A stretch of 64,000 bases of DNA. It comes from Paragonimus westermani. Taxonomy: Eukaryota > Platyhelminthes > Trematoda > Plagiorchiida > Troglotrematidae. Under the pieces are notes generated by a model that saw nothing but the letters and a program-made list of their open reading frames with translations, was not told the DNA's origin and did no database searches. Shown piece after piece: positions 24,976 through 36,400 of this stretch (its first letter is position 1; every line of letters starts with the position of its first letter). Position numbers and translations under genes: made by a program. The stretch is taken from assembly GCA_008508345.1 (NCBI GenBank), contig QNGE01001011.1, positions 62,001 through 126,000 on the forward strand. Direction: 5' to 3'.

Positions 24976-27900
24976 AGAGCTGCAAGTAAACGTAAGTGGC
25001 TTCCAACTTAAAGCTTGTACGCACCACTGAAGAGTTTAAAAGCAGCGCAACCCGACTCACTGCTTTCTTCAAATGGGATTGGTTGAGAAGTCCGCTGGAA
25101 TATGAAAACTAAAGTCATTTATGAACCCTGCTCAATTCACAGTACCTTATCTATTGTAAAAGCAGTTTACCGGAAAAGGCTAATGGTAAAACCTCATATA
25201 GCAGACTGTCAGAACTTGTCTGGGCGAACTATGAGTAGGGTTTATGAAACTGTCTAGAAATAGTTGTCGTTATGAGGTAAGGGTTAGGCAATGTGAAGCT
25301 CCTGGTTACGCGATAGACACGGACTGATCAATTCATTTAGAAACTAGTGCAGTAATTAATTCAAATTATGAGGTCATGTAAGAGCGTTCACCCTCTTAGA
25401 ATAGAATTGATAACGATGACCTGTTTACTGGTTGGCGGCCGATCTTGCTGACTCGCAAAACCGGCTTGAAGTCCACTTAACTCAAATCAGGAATATAATT
25501 AATTTTCTCTTCTCTTACAAGCAAACTACACCAAGCCAGTCACATCAACTTGCATGTATCGATCGCATTTTTTATTTGTTTCACATTCACACATTCAGTG
25601 ACGACGGGTCAATCCCCTCATGTTCTGTTTATCTGAATTCCTCAATTAGTTCCGTTTGTCAGCTAAGCGTAACGACAGACTTCTAATAAATTTTGTCTGG
25701 CTTATGCTATTTTTCAGGACAGCCTAACTTATGAGCGACGGTGTCAAGTCCCGCTCTGTTGCAGTCGGTAAGAGGGAGTTTGTTTGGCGTTTATAAGAAA
25801 AACTCCTCAATTTCCAAAATATCATTTCATGTGTCGTTCAGTGATTCACTACCAGTCAGCACTAGTGGCCTTAGTACCTTGAGTTTTATCATGCATACAT
25901 GTATACTAACTGCGTACCTCAGAATAAAGTGCAGCTGTAAAAATAACATACCAGTACGTTGCGTGGAGCAGTTTTGCGCTGTGGCAAACTGTTCATTCCC
26001 CAATCCAGTGTTGTTAGCGACGGCTAGGACAAGCTACCTCCACGATCATCCTCACTGATCGATAGTCCACGGCCAACTGTTCTTGCCAGTTACGTGCTTG
26101 TTGCTCAAAGAATCTACTCCGTCAACCAACGAAGCTTTGTGGCTGATTAGTTCGTGTGTGAACTTGTCTTCTTCATGACTCTATATGACCTATTTTCAAA
26201 ATCGACCGAACTGGATTACCTACTTAAGTGACCTTCTAACAGATCACCTACTCTGTTCACGTGGTGGCAAAAATGTGGTTGGCTCCATCGAAGTATTCAT
26301 CACGGTGCACGTACGGGGTACATGGTTGCTTAAGGCGCACACAGACATATCCATACACATACGTATGTAAGCAGATGTGTGCATACAGAGACAGCAATTT
26401 CGGTTCAACTTCAGGTGTGTTCAGTGCATCATCCCAATGAATGAATGGATTCTTCAGGAACAGCTGGTTTGCACTCCTACCTGACAGATACAATGTGACC
26501 AACTCCAAGGTGTGTGCGGTGTTTAATAGTGTGTTACCCTAAAGGCATTAGTGGATAAAGTACATTAAAGATTTTAGGAAGGAATGTTGATTTTTTGGAA
26601 TTTCGCTGACCCTATAGAGTAACAACACTGATAAGCTTATTTCCAGTTATTTTCTACCTTGCGTTTACATTAGTTACAAGTAATTCAAAGGGGTGAGGCG
26701 AATTTCCGGGTTATCACGAATGTTTATCACATACTACTTGGCTCCGGGGTTGTGCGCATCCGGTCACTGTTTGTCAACATTTTTCTGATGTATGTGTACA
26801 TCATATCACCGTATGAGTAAACCGCGTTGACATAAAACCACCCACGCGTTCCTATCACTGAAGAATATTTCTAATGAAATTCAGCGTTTCCATACGAGGT
26901 TACTATTTTGGCATAATTCTGATTACAATTGAAACGCCACGTAAATAAATTGTTTAAAAATGTTGCAGAATTTTCCCGACATATTAGTCCGTCTGGTTTT
27001 TCGCAACGAATCAACTGAACTAGCTCAATCATCAGAAATCTGGTTCGGAACTTTTTCTTTTAATCATTAGATAAGTATCTGTGAGAATTCTTATTCACCA
27101 TTCCATCCTTACCTCAGCATAGGCTGTTGTAATACAAAATACCATCACAACTTCTAATGACCTTTTAATTCAACACCTGTTGGGCCAACGGGTAGGAAAT
27201 AAGTAGGTTAGAAGTTGCGTACTTGGTAGTGATTATCAAACGACTTCTTTTGTTTACTCCCAAGAGTTGCACAGAATTAGACGGTTACATCATTACTAAG
27301 GATGCCTGCATGTCGTCTGCCACATCCGGCATTCTTTGTCGACGTCGCGGCCGACTGATTTAAGGTGCGAGGTGGACAGATGACCTGGTATAGAGGAATG
27401 AGGTTGTTCAACCAGAGGTCGGCCACTGTAGATCGGGTTCGTCTCCCAGGCTGTGGCCCTCACGGTCCCCAGAGTTTGTAACTCCAGAAGTTAGGTGAGA
27501 TGGAGGCTAATCGAATGCAGTGGAGTGAAATTCGTCGTTCTTTTAATCTAGCTGTTTGTCAAGTGAGTGCATTCAATGACGTGGAACAATCAAGGCTGTA
27601 AAGATGCTGTCTTGTTGATGATGCCTTACCTTCACTAACAGCTTGATTGTTTGTTTGTAAGGTGTAAGCATCTTGATGCTGAATGTTTGAATACAGACAA
27701 AGCTATTTTTATTAGTTAGGTCCTTTCACCTCTCTTTCTGTATGGTGTTCGCTTTTCTACATAGTTATGCAGCACTTAGGCATCAATGAGAATTACTGGC
27801 GTACTGCTGCCTATATTGATGTTAATGATTCCCTAAGTAAAGTTGTACCTGAAAGCTTGAGTTCCTTTGTGCAATTTAAATAAAGTGATGTTTTATTGTA

Positions 27901-29550
27901 GTACATTAGATGAATCAAAGCGATAAGTTTCGAACCAGGCGTATTTTGTTATACCGGTAACATAATTAGAACGCAAATTTATTACACAACCAGACTTACA
28001 ATCGGCCGCCCGAGCATCTGCAACTGCATTCGGTATTCAAGTGCACCTGGCGCTGAATCACGTCTCACTGACCTAGTGGTCATGGTGTCATATATTGCAA
28101 ACGCTCCAGACGAGTCCAACAACTGAGATTTGCATCACATTAATCGTTATTTACACCACTCACGGTCCATTAGTAAGGTATATTGTCAGTCACGTGAGCT
28201 GCGGTTCGATGACGTGACTGAGTTCAACCATCGTTGCCAACGTAACGTATACATAACCAGTAGTTCATGACGGGGACACACAAGCGTAAAAACGACTTTG
28301 GATGCTGAAAGACCTAAAGTCGTTTAAGGACACCTCTCTGTAAGGAGAGGCGTCCGTGATCTGCTCACTCGATTATCCCAACCACAGGAATATCTTGCGA
28401 CTCAAGTGTCGCTTCGTCAAACATGGGTAAAAGTCACTCGATATCTAACCCTTCTCAACCGAATATTTTATGCAAACGGTACATTACTACCGACTACACT
28501 GCCCGTGTGTTATGAAAAACTAACTGGACAAAAGTTTGCCAGATTTTATTTAAAGCATACGCAGACTGGTGTGTTCTCATTGTCCCTAGTTCGGATGCGT
28601 ACCAGATAAGCTACTCAAAACAACAAGTTCAATTCTGTAAGATTGGTTGATTCCTACAGTAAAGCTTCATGTTTGTGATTGGAAAAATTAGTCAGACCAA
28701 AACAAAAAATTTCCAACACCTTTGTTAAGTCCAGGTTAGAACACGTGGCATCTCTTTTGGTATCTGAAACTTAATGAGACTTTTCCAGTCGTCAGAACCG
28801 AAATATCAAAACGAGACTAGAGGCCATTGGTGCAATGCTGAACAAGTTCGGCTCGTGAGGGTGTAGACAGGTGTTCACATCTCAGATGCACGCTACTGAT
28901 ATGCTTCTAAAACAGTAAAACGTGTAGTCACTGTTTCTTTTTAGAAGATGCCACGTGAAAAAAACCATCTGAAAGCAAAGTGACCAGTGTTTGTTCCCCA
29001 ACGAACAAATCGCGGACTGTTTGATAACAATTACAATGAGCGGAAAATCATGGACGGCCTAGCGCAAATTTAATTTTCACTCCTATTTTGTCCAGTTCCG
29101 CGCTAACCGTCAACTGGACATGTTAGCATCGACGTTTCTCAAACATTTCAACTGACAATTTGGCTCACAAAATTTGCTGTCTATTCCCCACCAAACCGGT
29201 CTGCGTGTCTTCGACATAATCAACTTCAAACCCAATCAGCTCGTCTAATTTTACCCCAGAATTATTGTGGGCGCTACCAACCATTTCACAAGTAAATAGT
29301 ACCCCTCAGTGTTTGACACGACACTTGGTAACGAGCACCTCTTCAGCGAACCACTTAGACTGTGTTAGTCAAATGAACTTGGCAATAAGAGCCAGGTGAC
29401 AATGCATCATCGCAAACACATCCGTGGGTCATCTGCGCGCGATCATCAGCTTGCACATCTACTCCTATGCTCCCACCTCTCTGACAGATCGCGCCAGTCA
29501 TTGCTGAGCACATCACTAAAGCAGTACTAACCACACGCGGTCGCATAGCT
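24976..29550. other. Intergenic, no gene recognised
   Basis: Open frames at 25432-25686 (+), 25741-26058 (+) and 28406-28609 (+) have no recognisable motifs. A stem-loop at 28328-28355 is listed separately. The segment 27300-27560 is somewhat richer in GC with long non-repetitive stretches and may be an old transposon 3' end, but nothing diagnostic is visible. Confidence 0.45.
28328..28355. other. 11-bp stem-loop
   Basis: GGACACCTCTC (28328-28338) pairs with GAGAGGCGTCC (28345-28355) with one A/C mismatch and a six-base loop. No U-tract follows and no gene ends nearby, so the role is unknown. Confidence 0.6.
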
Positions 29551-29558
29551 TCTGTCTG

Positions 29559-29841
29559 TTTTTTTTTACATGGCTGTAGTATCTGTACGATTGTAATTTG
29601 TATATGATTTGCCGTTCTCGGAACACTCTCAAGTTTACTGATGAGTAGTCGGGGATTTGGTTTATTTTCAAGTTGACCATCAATCACATTTGATCGCAGC
29701 GTTCGCATTCAGATAGACTTTCCAGCCAACCTCTTTCGAAAAGAAGCACTAGACTCGAGTTTCGCTCTCATTATCTCATTAGAGCTCGTCAGTAGTGCAT
29801 ATCCTTGCCACGGTCGCGATTTGAACTCCGGACAATGAGGC
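29559..29841 (-). repeat. tRNA-headed hammerhead repeat, copy S2, 5'-truncated
   Basis: Read on the minus strand, it starts at the N (29842) with GCCTCAT and a B-box-like GAGTTCAAATC. The ribozyme follows, then CTTCTTTTCGAAAGAGG, a tail similar to the one at 39.18-39.31 kb (CTGCGATCAA, GATCAACTTGAAAA/GGTCAACTTGAAAA, CAAATCCCCGACTACTCATC), and finally an A9 tract (T9 at 29559-29567 on +). The A-tract and tRNA-like head are SINE hallmarks: RNA polymerase III transcription and mobilisation by another element's RT. The A-box half is missing, cut off at the N. Confidence 0.8.
29746..29798 (-). ncRNA. Type I hammerhead ribozyme, all invariant core positions present (copy S2)
   Basis: On the minus strand the order is GCACTA (stem I, 5' side), CTGACGA (catalytic strand; position 7 is variable in hammerheads, so C is tolerated), GCTCT, a 12-base loop, AGAGC (stem II, 5 bp), GAA, ACTCGAGT (stem III, fully palindromic), C (cleavage position 17), TAGTGC (stem I, 3' side). 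The stem I strands are exact reverse complements (6 bp). All 53 bases are accounted for with no insertion in the core. The loop of stem II is enlarged by an internal near-duplication of AATGAGA. Stem III is so short and palindromic that it may favour a dimeric form, as described for retrotransposon-borne hammerheads. Activity is inferred, not shown. Confidence 0.82.
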
Positions 29842-29842
29842 N
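29842..29842. other. Ambiguous base (N) at the centre of an inverted repeat
   Basis: This is the only non-ACGT base I noticed in the window. It lies exactly where an inverted hammerhead copy (-) meets a forward fragment (+), so it may mark an assembly join or a compressed fold-back. Confidence 0.95.
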
Positions 29843-29844
29843 AT

Positions 29845-29880
29845 GCACTACTGATGAGCTCTAATGAGAGCGAAACTCGA
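29845..29880 (+). ncRNA. Hammerhead ribozyme fragment, catalytic strand intact, cleavage strand lost (copy S3)
   Basis: GCACTA (29845-29850), CTGATGA (29851-29857), GCTCT-AATG-AGAGC (stem II with tetraloop, 29858-29871), GAA (29872-29874) and ACTCGA follow in order. This is the consensus form with U at position 7 and a compact loop. After 29880 the sequence diverges: the expected GTC and TAGTGC (cleavage site and 3' side of stem I) are absent, so it cannot cleave itself in cis. It stands head-to-head with copy S2 across about 46 bases including the N. Confidence 0.75.
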
Positions 29881-30880
29881 CTCTCAATTTTGCCGAATAA
29901 CCCAACTTCTGTTCAGGCGACTGAAAGTTGGTAAGCCGAACGCTTGTAATAGGGGCATCCCGCCGAAATCGTCAATCTCAGAGCAGTCCAGCTTTCCTGA
30001 TGACGCTGATAAGCAGATTTTTCGTGAGAGGTTGGGCACGCTCAACAGAAATGCATCGTGCTGAGCCGTTCACCAGAACCGGGTTACCTGCAAACTTGGA
30101 AATATCTTACTTGTCTCATTGATTCCATTCATCTGCAGTTTGAATCAACGGGTTAACTGATCGAATCAGTTGATACCGTGATCTTTCTGTCAGGAATGAA
30201 CAGAGTGAATATTCATCAACGAATGATTTCTCAGATCTAGCACCGAAACGCTGGTTTCTGATGGCATCACTTAGGGCATATGTTTCCTAAACTCATGCTG
30301 CAAGATAAGAGCAACCGTGAGTACCTGAGACTAATTGCAGCTGTACAATGGTTTGTTCCGTGTAGTTTTTGTTTCCGCCGAAACTGCTGATAGATACGGT
30401 AGGTGTAGTAAAACGAGAAACTGAATTGGCTATTTACGTTACGAACGTCATGGCATCGAAACAGTTATCTGTGGTCTACCTGAATCGATCGGTTACACTG
30501 ACGGATGATGAGTTCGATGCACCTTGACATCATGCATCGAAGTTGTTCGGCCCGTGCGCTTATGTAAGCATACGTAATTAGTAATGCCAATATGCGAATC
30601 AAATTAGGCTTAGCTACACAATGCAATCATGTCTGTACTGTCACAGATGGTTCCACGAACAGATAAGAAAATAAGTAGACGGTCTTTTCGGTAACGAGGA
30701 CTATTGTGCCGATAAACCAGTCTAGTAAAATTGATGAGCATATCAGTTTGATTCTATCCATCGAAAACTTTCTGTCAATTTTGATAATCTTCTTAGAACT
30801 TCTCATTTCCAGTTTCATTTAGCGGATCCGTTTAAGAGAAAACCTCACGGAACAGGCAATTACTGTAGTGCTATTCAATT
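29881..30880. other. Intergenic, nothing recognised
   Basis: Two overlapping short frames (29864-30064, 29928-30122, +) begin in the ribozyme fragment and have no motif. The remainder shows no repeat or gene I can name. Confidence 0.4.
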
Positions 30881-30886
30881 GATCCC

Positions 30887-31215
30887 ATGACTTACAGGCG
30901 AGGTGAACTTAAAAAGCGTTTTCCTCAAACAAGTAAATTGTGTACTACTGATCATCTGAGGTTTGAACAGGAGCTTCTGAGAAATATTCTGTTTGCAAAT
31001 GGGTGTGCAGCCAGTTCAGTTGATATTCTGTACAAGAACCGACCAGCTAAATCACAACCACGAGCGGTACCGAAGAGGTCGGTGTTCACCAGCCTATCTT
31101 ACACGCGGCACCACAAAACAACGGTATAATTCAAAAATTGAAATCTACGATTGCTCGCACTTCTGTTGATGAGAAACTGCTTTCGCTACTGCCCGCTCGC
31201 AAGGTACTTTCTAAT
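30887..31215 (+). pseudogene. Penelope-like element fragment, RT-EN linker region (copy B)
   Basis: The frame from 30887 contains L-C-T-T-D-H-L-R-F-E-Q-E-L-L-R-N-I-L-F-A-N-G. It corresponds closely to the segment of copy A just after the RT (C-T-P-D-T-L-K-T-E-Q-E-L-L-R-R-T-L-L-T-N-G) and precedes a linker. After the stop at 31127 a shifted frame continues with L-K-S-T-I-A-R-T, matching L-K-S-A-L-A-R-T of copy A. No RT catalytic box or GIY-YIG core is present in this fragment. Confidence 0.7.
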
Positions 31216-31750
31216 GTTGTGATGGTTCTTTCATGAAAACATTTGTCCTCATTTCATCTCTCAGTTCACTTGCAATTGAGGTGACCCACACAATGGTGAA
31301 ACGCATCGAACGGTGTAACAGAGAAAGGCAAACGTGTTATTCCCAATCTGTTTATCAAAAAGCAAACTACATTTGTAAATTGCTGGTGTAGATAACGGTT
31401 CAGTGCGGTTCGTCGTGCTAACATTCGAAGTGAAATGCGTTGTCTTCTATGGCACAAAATCTTAAGTGAATGACCCTGCCATTCTGTTCAAGACCCCACA
31501 GTGCGCTTGAAACTGAATGACGTTGACGTTTTCAAGGCGTTGTTAATCATGCATCACACCGGATCTGCGTTAGCAGCAGGTATTGACGTCATCAAGCTGG
31601 TTGATTTGGCGCTGAAACCATCTACTTTATACGGCGTGCCTCGATTTTCATGTTTTATCACCATGACACGAAGTCAGGAAATGCATACTGTGATGGATTG
31701 TCAAACCAAAAGTGCGAGTATTCCAAATCTCGACGGAACACCTTAACGCG
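31216..31750. other. Unassigned sequence 3' of PLE copy B
   Basis: It contains an open frame at 31501-31746 (+) with no recognisable motif and an opposite-strand frame at 31266-31457. No GIY-YIG core is visible where copy B would be expected to continue. Confidence 0.35.
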
Positions 31751-32140
31751 GCGGCTGGGGTACGTCCAAAAGCCCAGAGGGCGGATCGGAAGCAGCATGG
31801 GCGACTGGACGAGACAGGGTAGGCAAAATGGGATGGATGACTAGATCGGGGACGCGATTATTCCAACACTCGGAGGAATATCTCGACATGGTCGTAGAAT
31901 ACGGTCAAAGCCCACAGTGGATAGATTGCGGACAACACGCGTGACCGGACGTGCCTTCGCCCAACCAGATCGGGCAAACGGACAAGGAATGGCGGGCGAA
32001 ACCCCCTTCCCCCGGGGAGAAGGCGACAGTCACACAGGCAAACCGGGCCGAAGTGCAACACGACGTGGGGTGTGGAAATTGGAGGTGTTGTGGACCGGAG
32101 TTCTGCTTCACACGTGCGCGATCGCGCGTGGTATGACAGT
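31750..32140. other. GC-rich island of unknown origin
   Basis: Base composition changes sharply here: runs such as CCCCCTTCCCCCGGGGAGAA and many CpG dinucleotides contrast with the AT-rich flanks. Open frames appear on both strands (for example 31917-32315 +, 31905-32111 -), as GC-rich DNA tends to give, and none has a recognised motif. It could be a transposon 3' end, a young repeat or foreign DNA. Which strand is sense cannot be decided. Confidence 0.5.
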
Positions 32141-33170
32141 CGGTGACTTGGACTGTAAAGATCCTGCTTTACTGAGCGCCTTTTCGCTTCAAGACCTGTC
32201 GCACTCTATCTCTATATCTCTTTTTAATTACGTTCATATGAAGACACTTCAGTTGACACAAACTGAACAGCTTATATTGCATGTCATTTTGTATGTACTC
32301 ATGAGGTCACATTAAATGAGCAATGTGTAATACATGTGTACTGCTAAACATCAAGAGAATGCGTTTGAGTTATAAGCTAAAGATTGTGCATCAAAAACGT
32401 CGTGGGATTTGAGCTCTATATGATTTCTGGCCGGTGTAAGAAACAGCCACATAAAGAATGCAATCACTATGGGGAATGAAAGTATCTTTCTCTAGATGAA
32501 CAATGCATGTAGGCTTGACCTGAGTCGATTACTTGTCTTGCTGGTTTTCCATTGTAAATCTTCGTGTCAAATGAGTGGAAAATAACACAACGTCACAAGG
32601 AAGCTTTACTATTCTACAACTCACCTACTTCGGGATTGCCGTACTCGAAAGCTAAAGCCGATGCTCAGTGGCTCCGACCACATCCGTATCAGTGTTAACA
32701 CAGATGATTCAAGGCATGATGACCGTTATTTTCTTGACGGCTTAATTACTTACTCAAGGTTAGTTAGTAATGTTAATTAGAAAACTAATAATTCTGTTCA
32801 AACGCCACCAATATTGTTAGTTTTGAGTTGGCTGCTTCCAAGTCTGTGTAGGAAGAAGGTGCTGGCATCAGTACCCGTCTTCTCCTGTAACGTGTGAACT
32901 GAAGAAACCGTGAATGCCCCTCAAGTCACTGTGAGTCATGGAAGAGGCCAAACATTTTCACTGTCGTCTAGCTAAAAGATAGGAGCTATGTTCGAAACAA
33001 ACCGTAGGCTGAATATAATTTTGACACTCATTTGGTGTCACACAGACACTTGGATCACAACACTTCGCAGTGAACGTGCACTATTCTATTTCCATCATAA
33101 GGTTAACCCTAGGAAAGTGTAGAGTTTCCAGGATAGTATTTTCAGTCGGAAGAAGTGTTAGTGGATCTTA
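32140..33170. other. Intergenic, nothing recognised
   Basis: AT-rich with stops in all frames; no repeat or RNA gene recognised. Confidence 0.4.
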
Positions 33171-33175
33171 GTTGA

Positions 33176-33469
33176 CTACCTAGGATAAGTAACACTTTTG
33201 CGCAGACAGTGTCCATTTTCATTTGGAATGAATGCCTTAAAGTCATTGGTAGTGTAATGATATGTCGCTTGTCTAACCCAACGCTGGTGGATCGATTTCT
33301 TAAGCATTATAAAGCCGAAATTTCTTATCAGTCCTCTAGCGGACTTGAAGATATGTAAAGGTCTCAGCTGTGGAAAATTTGTGATTTGGTTAGATGCAAA
33401 CCAGTGTTTGTGGATTGTAGCGTGAACCCCTTGAGAAATCCCGCCTGAGTAGTTGAGCCTTTGGATCAT
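33176..33469 (-). pseudogene. Open frame weakly resembling a retroelement segment upstream of a GIY-YIG domain
   Basis: The 97-codon minus-strand frame contains H-K-H-W-F, then P-L-H-I-F-K-S-A-R-G-L-I-R-N. The pattern H-x-H-W...P-x-x-x-F/Y-(K/R)-x-A-(R/K)-x-L-(R/I) recalls a stretch found before the cysteine motif and GIY-YIG domain of some PLE-type polyproteins. The supporting cysteine motif and nuclease core were not found downstream on this strand, so the assignment is weak. It could be a chance frame. Confidence 0.25.
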
Positions 33470-33479
33470 TCGGTGGATT

Positions 33480-36400
33480 CCATACTAGACAGTGAAATGG
33501 GTGTGTAACAGATTACAAATGTGAGAGTTCTGAGCTCCCGGCTTAAAATGTGAATGCCAAGTGCTGTGGCTTATGCTGGCCTCTACAAACAAAATATGAA
33601 TATTTTGATCTTTTCCACTGATTTCCAGTTTGTCTTTTTTGTAACATTTTGACTGTCGTTCTACCAGACCCTCTGTTTCTATGGGACGATTTGATCAATA
33701 CTTCATTCTTTTTAAACATGTCACTCAGTTAACAGTATTGCGGTCTAATTCAACACTCTGTGCATGATCATTTCATTTGGAGCCGCCTGCATTTGCAATT
33801 CCTTCCATCGTATCCATGACATACGAATGAAGCGTACTGCTCATTACGGTCCGTCTTTGCTTGGCCATATGTGCCACTGACTCGCGTCTTCTACTTTAGA
33901 ATTCCTCACCATCGCCTCCTACAGAAGAGAACTATCGTTGATTCGATCTACCACTTCGGTTGGTCACATCGTTCGACCTGTTGCTGTGCTGCATGGGCCC
34001 ACAGCAGATCATTCCCGTTGAAGCAGTGCAAATCAATATCCACCGTCTCTCCCTACCTGTGTGCAAATTAGCGAGTGAGACATTTTTCTATCTTCCAACT
34101 GACAAAATGGCGTTTAGTTTTGTTATTAACCACATATTCAGTAAAATCTGATGTTTAATGCTCGCGACTGACGGGAGAAGTGACATTTCGTGAGTCGTGA
34201 TTTTTTGTTCTTTGTGCAGTCGATTACTTAAACCCTATGAAAGTAGCACAATTTCAACTAATAAACGTTCGATCAAAATGTGTGCGGTGAGTCTGAAGTT
34301 GTTGACAGCCTAGTTGAACATACAGACTGCACTGAGTGCGAGGGAATACTAATGTATGTGACAGTTCGTTCTGGTAATTTTCATGTCAGTGTAAACTCAA
34401 ATGGCTCCATGAACACCAGGAAGTATTTAAAGGATCGTTCAACCACAGTCAGTGTGTGGGGTTGAAGACTACGCGCGTTATTAAAATCAATTATGTGTAC
34501 TTTGTGCCGTAGCTAGCATATTTTGTACCAAAACACTAGGTCTTTCAGTACGACATGAGACGCATGCAGTTCAACACAGGTACTGTGATTAATTGTGCTC
34601 TCTTGTATACTAGTTCTACCCGCAACAGAATATCAAGCAAATGCCTGAGGTAAATTCCCTGACCCGGATTAGTCGTTCGTGGCCATTGTAGTCAGAATAC
34701 TCCTTGGTTCTGTGATCGGTCACCGTCACACATTTTGGTAATTAAAATACCTAAGTGATGAGCTGCCTTTACGTTTTGTGCGGGTGGATCACCAAGCCTC
34801 TTTCAAAAGTTGCATTGAGACAATCAAGCTAACCATAGATACCGATTTTGCGGAATTCAGAAGAGAACTCGACTCTGCCCATAAAAATGGAACGATGCGG
34901 TGTCGTAATTTGATATACTTGTCGCCCCATCCACCCCTGCCTACAGCTCAAGCACTACCATGTGTGTCGTCCAACATATGCGCACGTACGCGCCCACTCA
35001 CTCGGACAAGTTTTGATTTGATGCGCTTGTCCTACCGAGCTGAACCAGTTACTCCGGTGAGCTGAAGTGATCTGTTACTACTCTCAGTAAACTGACGTTG
35101 TGTACACAGTGTTGACCTTGACAACAAAATACACCGATTCCTGTTGATTAGTTTGCGTCATCAGGGACAAGTAGCGGCACAACCCATCTGTAAACATGAA
35201 AGAAAAATACTTATGACATGGTTTTGTATCCTCAAAGGGTATTTGATGAGTTCTGCTCTATAGTGTAGATTCTCTGCAGATTTGGTGCCAGTGTCGGGCT
35301 TTTATATGGATGTTTATTTGGATTGTTCTGATTGCATTTCGCATCAAGCCTTGATTCAAACGGATCCCGTACTAATGCGAATCATGTTCGACATAATACC
35401 ACACAAGAGCCAGTTTAATGTGCATGCTTTGTTTCAGGTCAAGAAGAATGGTGTTTTCTTATCACACTTGACTTTGCAGTTTGTCCTCGTAGTGATCAGC
35501 CATTTAACTTGTTAGTACCACAGGGATTTGTAATACAGTTTGGCCGACATTAATTTATTGTACCTGAGAACGAGTTCACATCATCCGGTTTCCATGGACC
35601 AATCCCCCAACCTGAACAAAATAGAAAGGCCAAATAGTGGTCACAGTTCTCGCCCCACCTCACAAGAATATGACCGCATCTCCAAAACAAACATTTGTTA
35701 GACTGGTAAAATTGCAGTGTTAATATTAGTCAAGATGAGCTTCCGTGGGACATACTAGTTCGCCATGGGTACAAAGATGACAAGGTTGAGGAATGTATGA
35801 AAGTGGAAGCAGAATTACATGCATCAACAAACTGTTGAGGGACTTACCGAAAGGACGTACTGAAATTCCGAAGGGGATCAAAACAAGTATGTTCGACTGA
35901 CTACATGCCGAGGTGATCGTGTCAGTACTACGAGTAATTCAGTAACTCAATAGAAAGTGGTATGGAACCACTTCTCATTAAAACGATGTGGAAACCAATG
36001 GACTGGGGTGACAGAATTATTTACAACCTGATGGGTGATTTTATAGATATGTTGTTTGACAATTCAAACTGGCTTCTCAGTAACCAATCAACACTCAACG
36101 GTGGTAACTAGGTCAATCAAGTCTGGCTGAAATAATCGGAAAAGACGCGGTTCAACTGTTCGTCATCAAGTTTAGATCTATCTGTAGCCTAATTTGTCTA
36201 CGCAATCGCCAAACTTGATTCGGGTGTACAGTTTGAATCCCAACCTGAGGAGTAAATTTAACTGGTTTGGTCTGAACCGGGCTGGTTAGTTTCATATTGA
36301 TTAATCGGCATACGAAGTTATATGTCCATTACCAGCTCCCTTATTTAACAGAACATTCTGAAATTATGATTAGCGGTTTTTACGATGTACACTGACACCG

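Noticed and set aside
30000..30030. CTGATGACGCTGATAAGC as a hammerhead core
   Set aside because: No GAA strand after the hairpin and no pairing for stems I or III.
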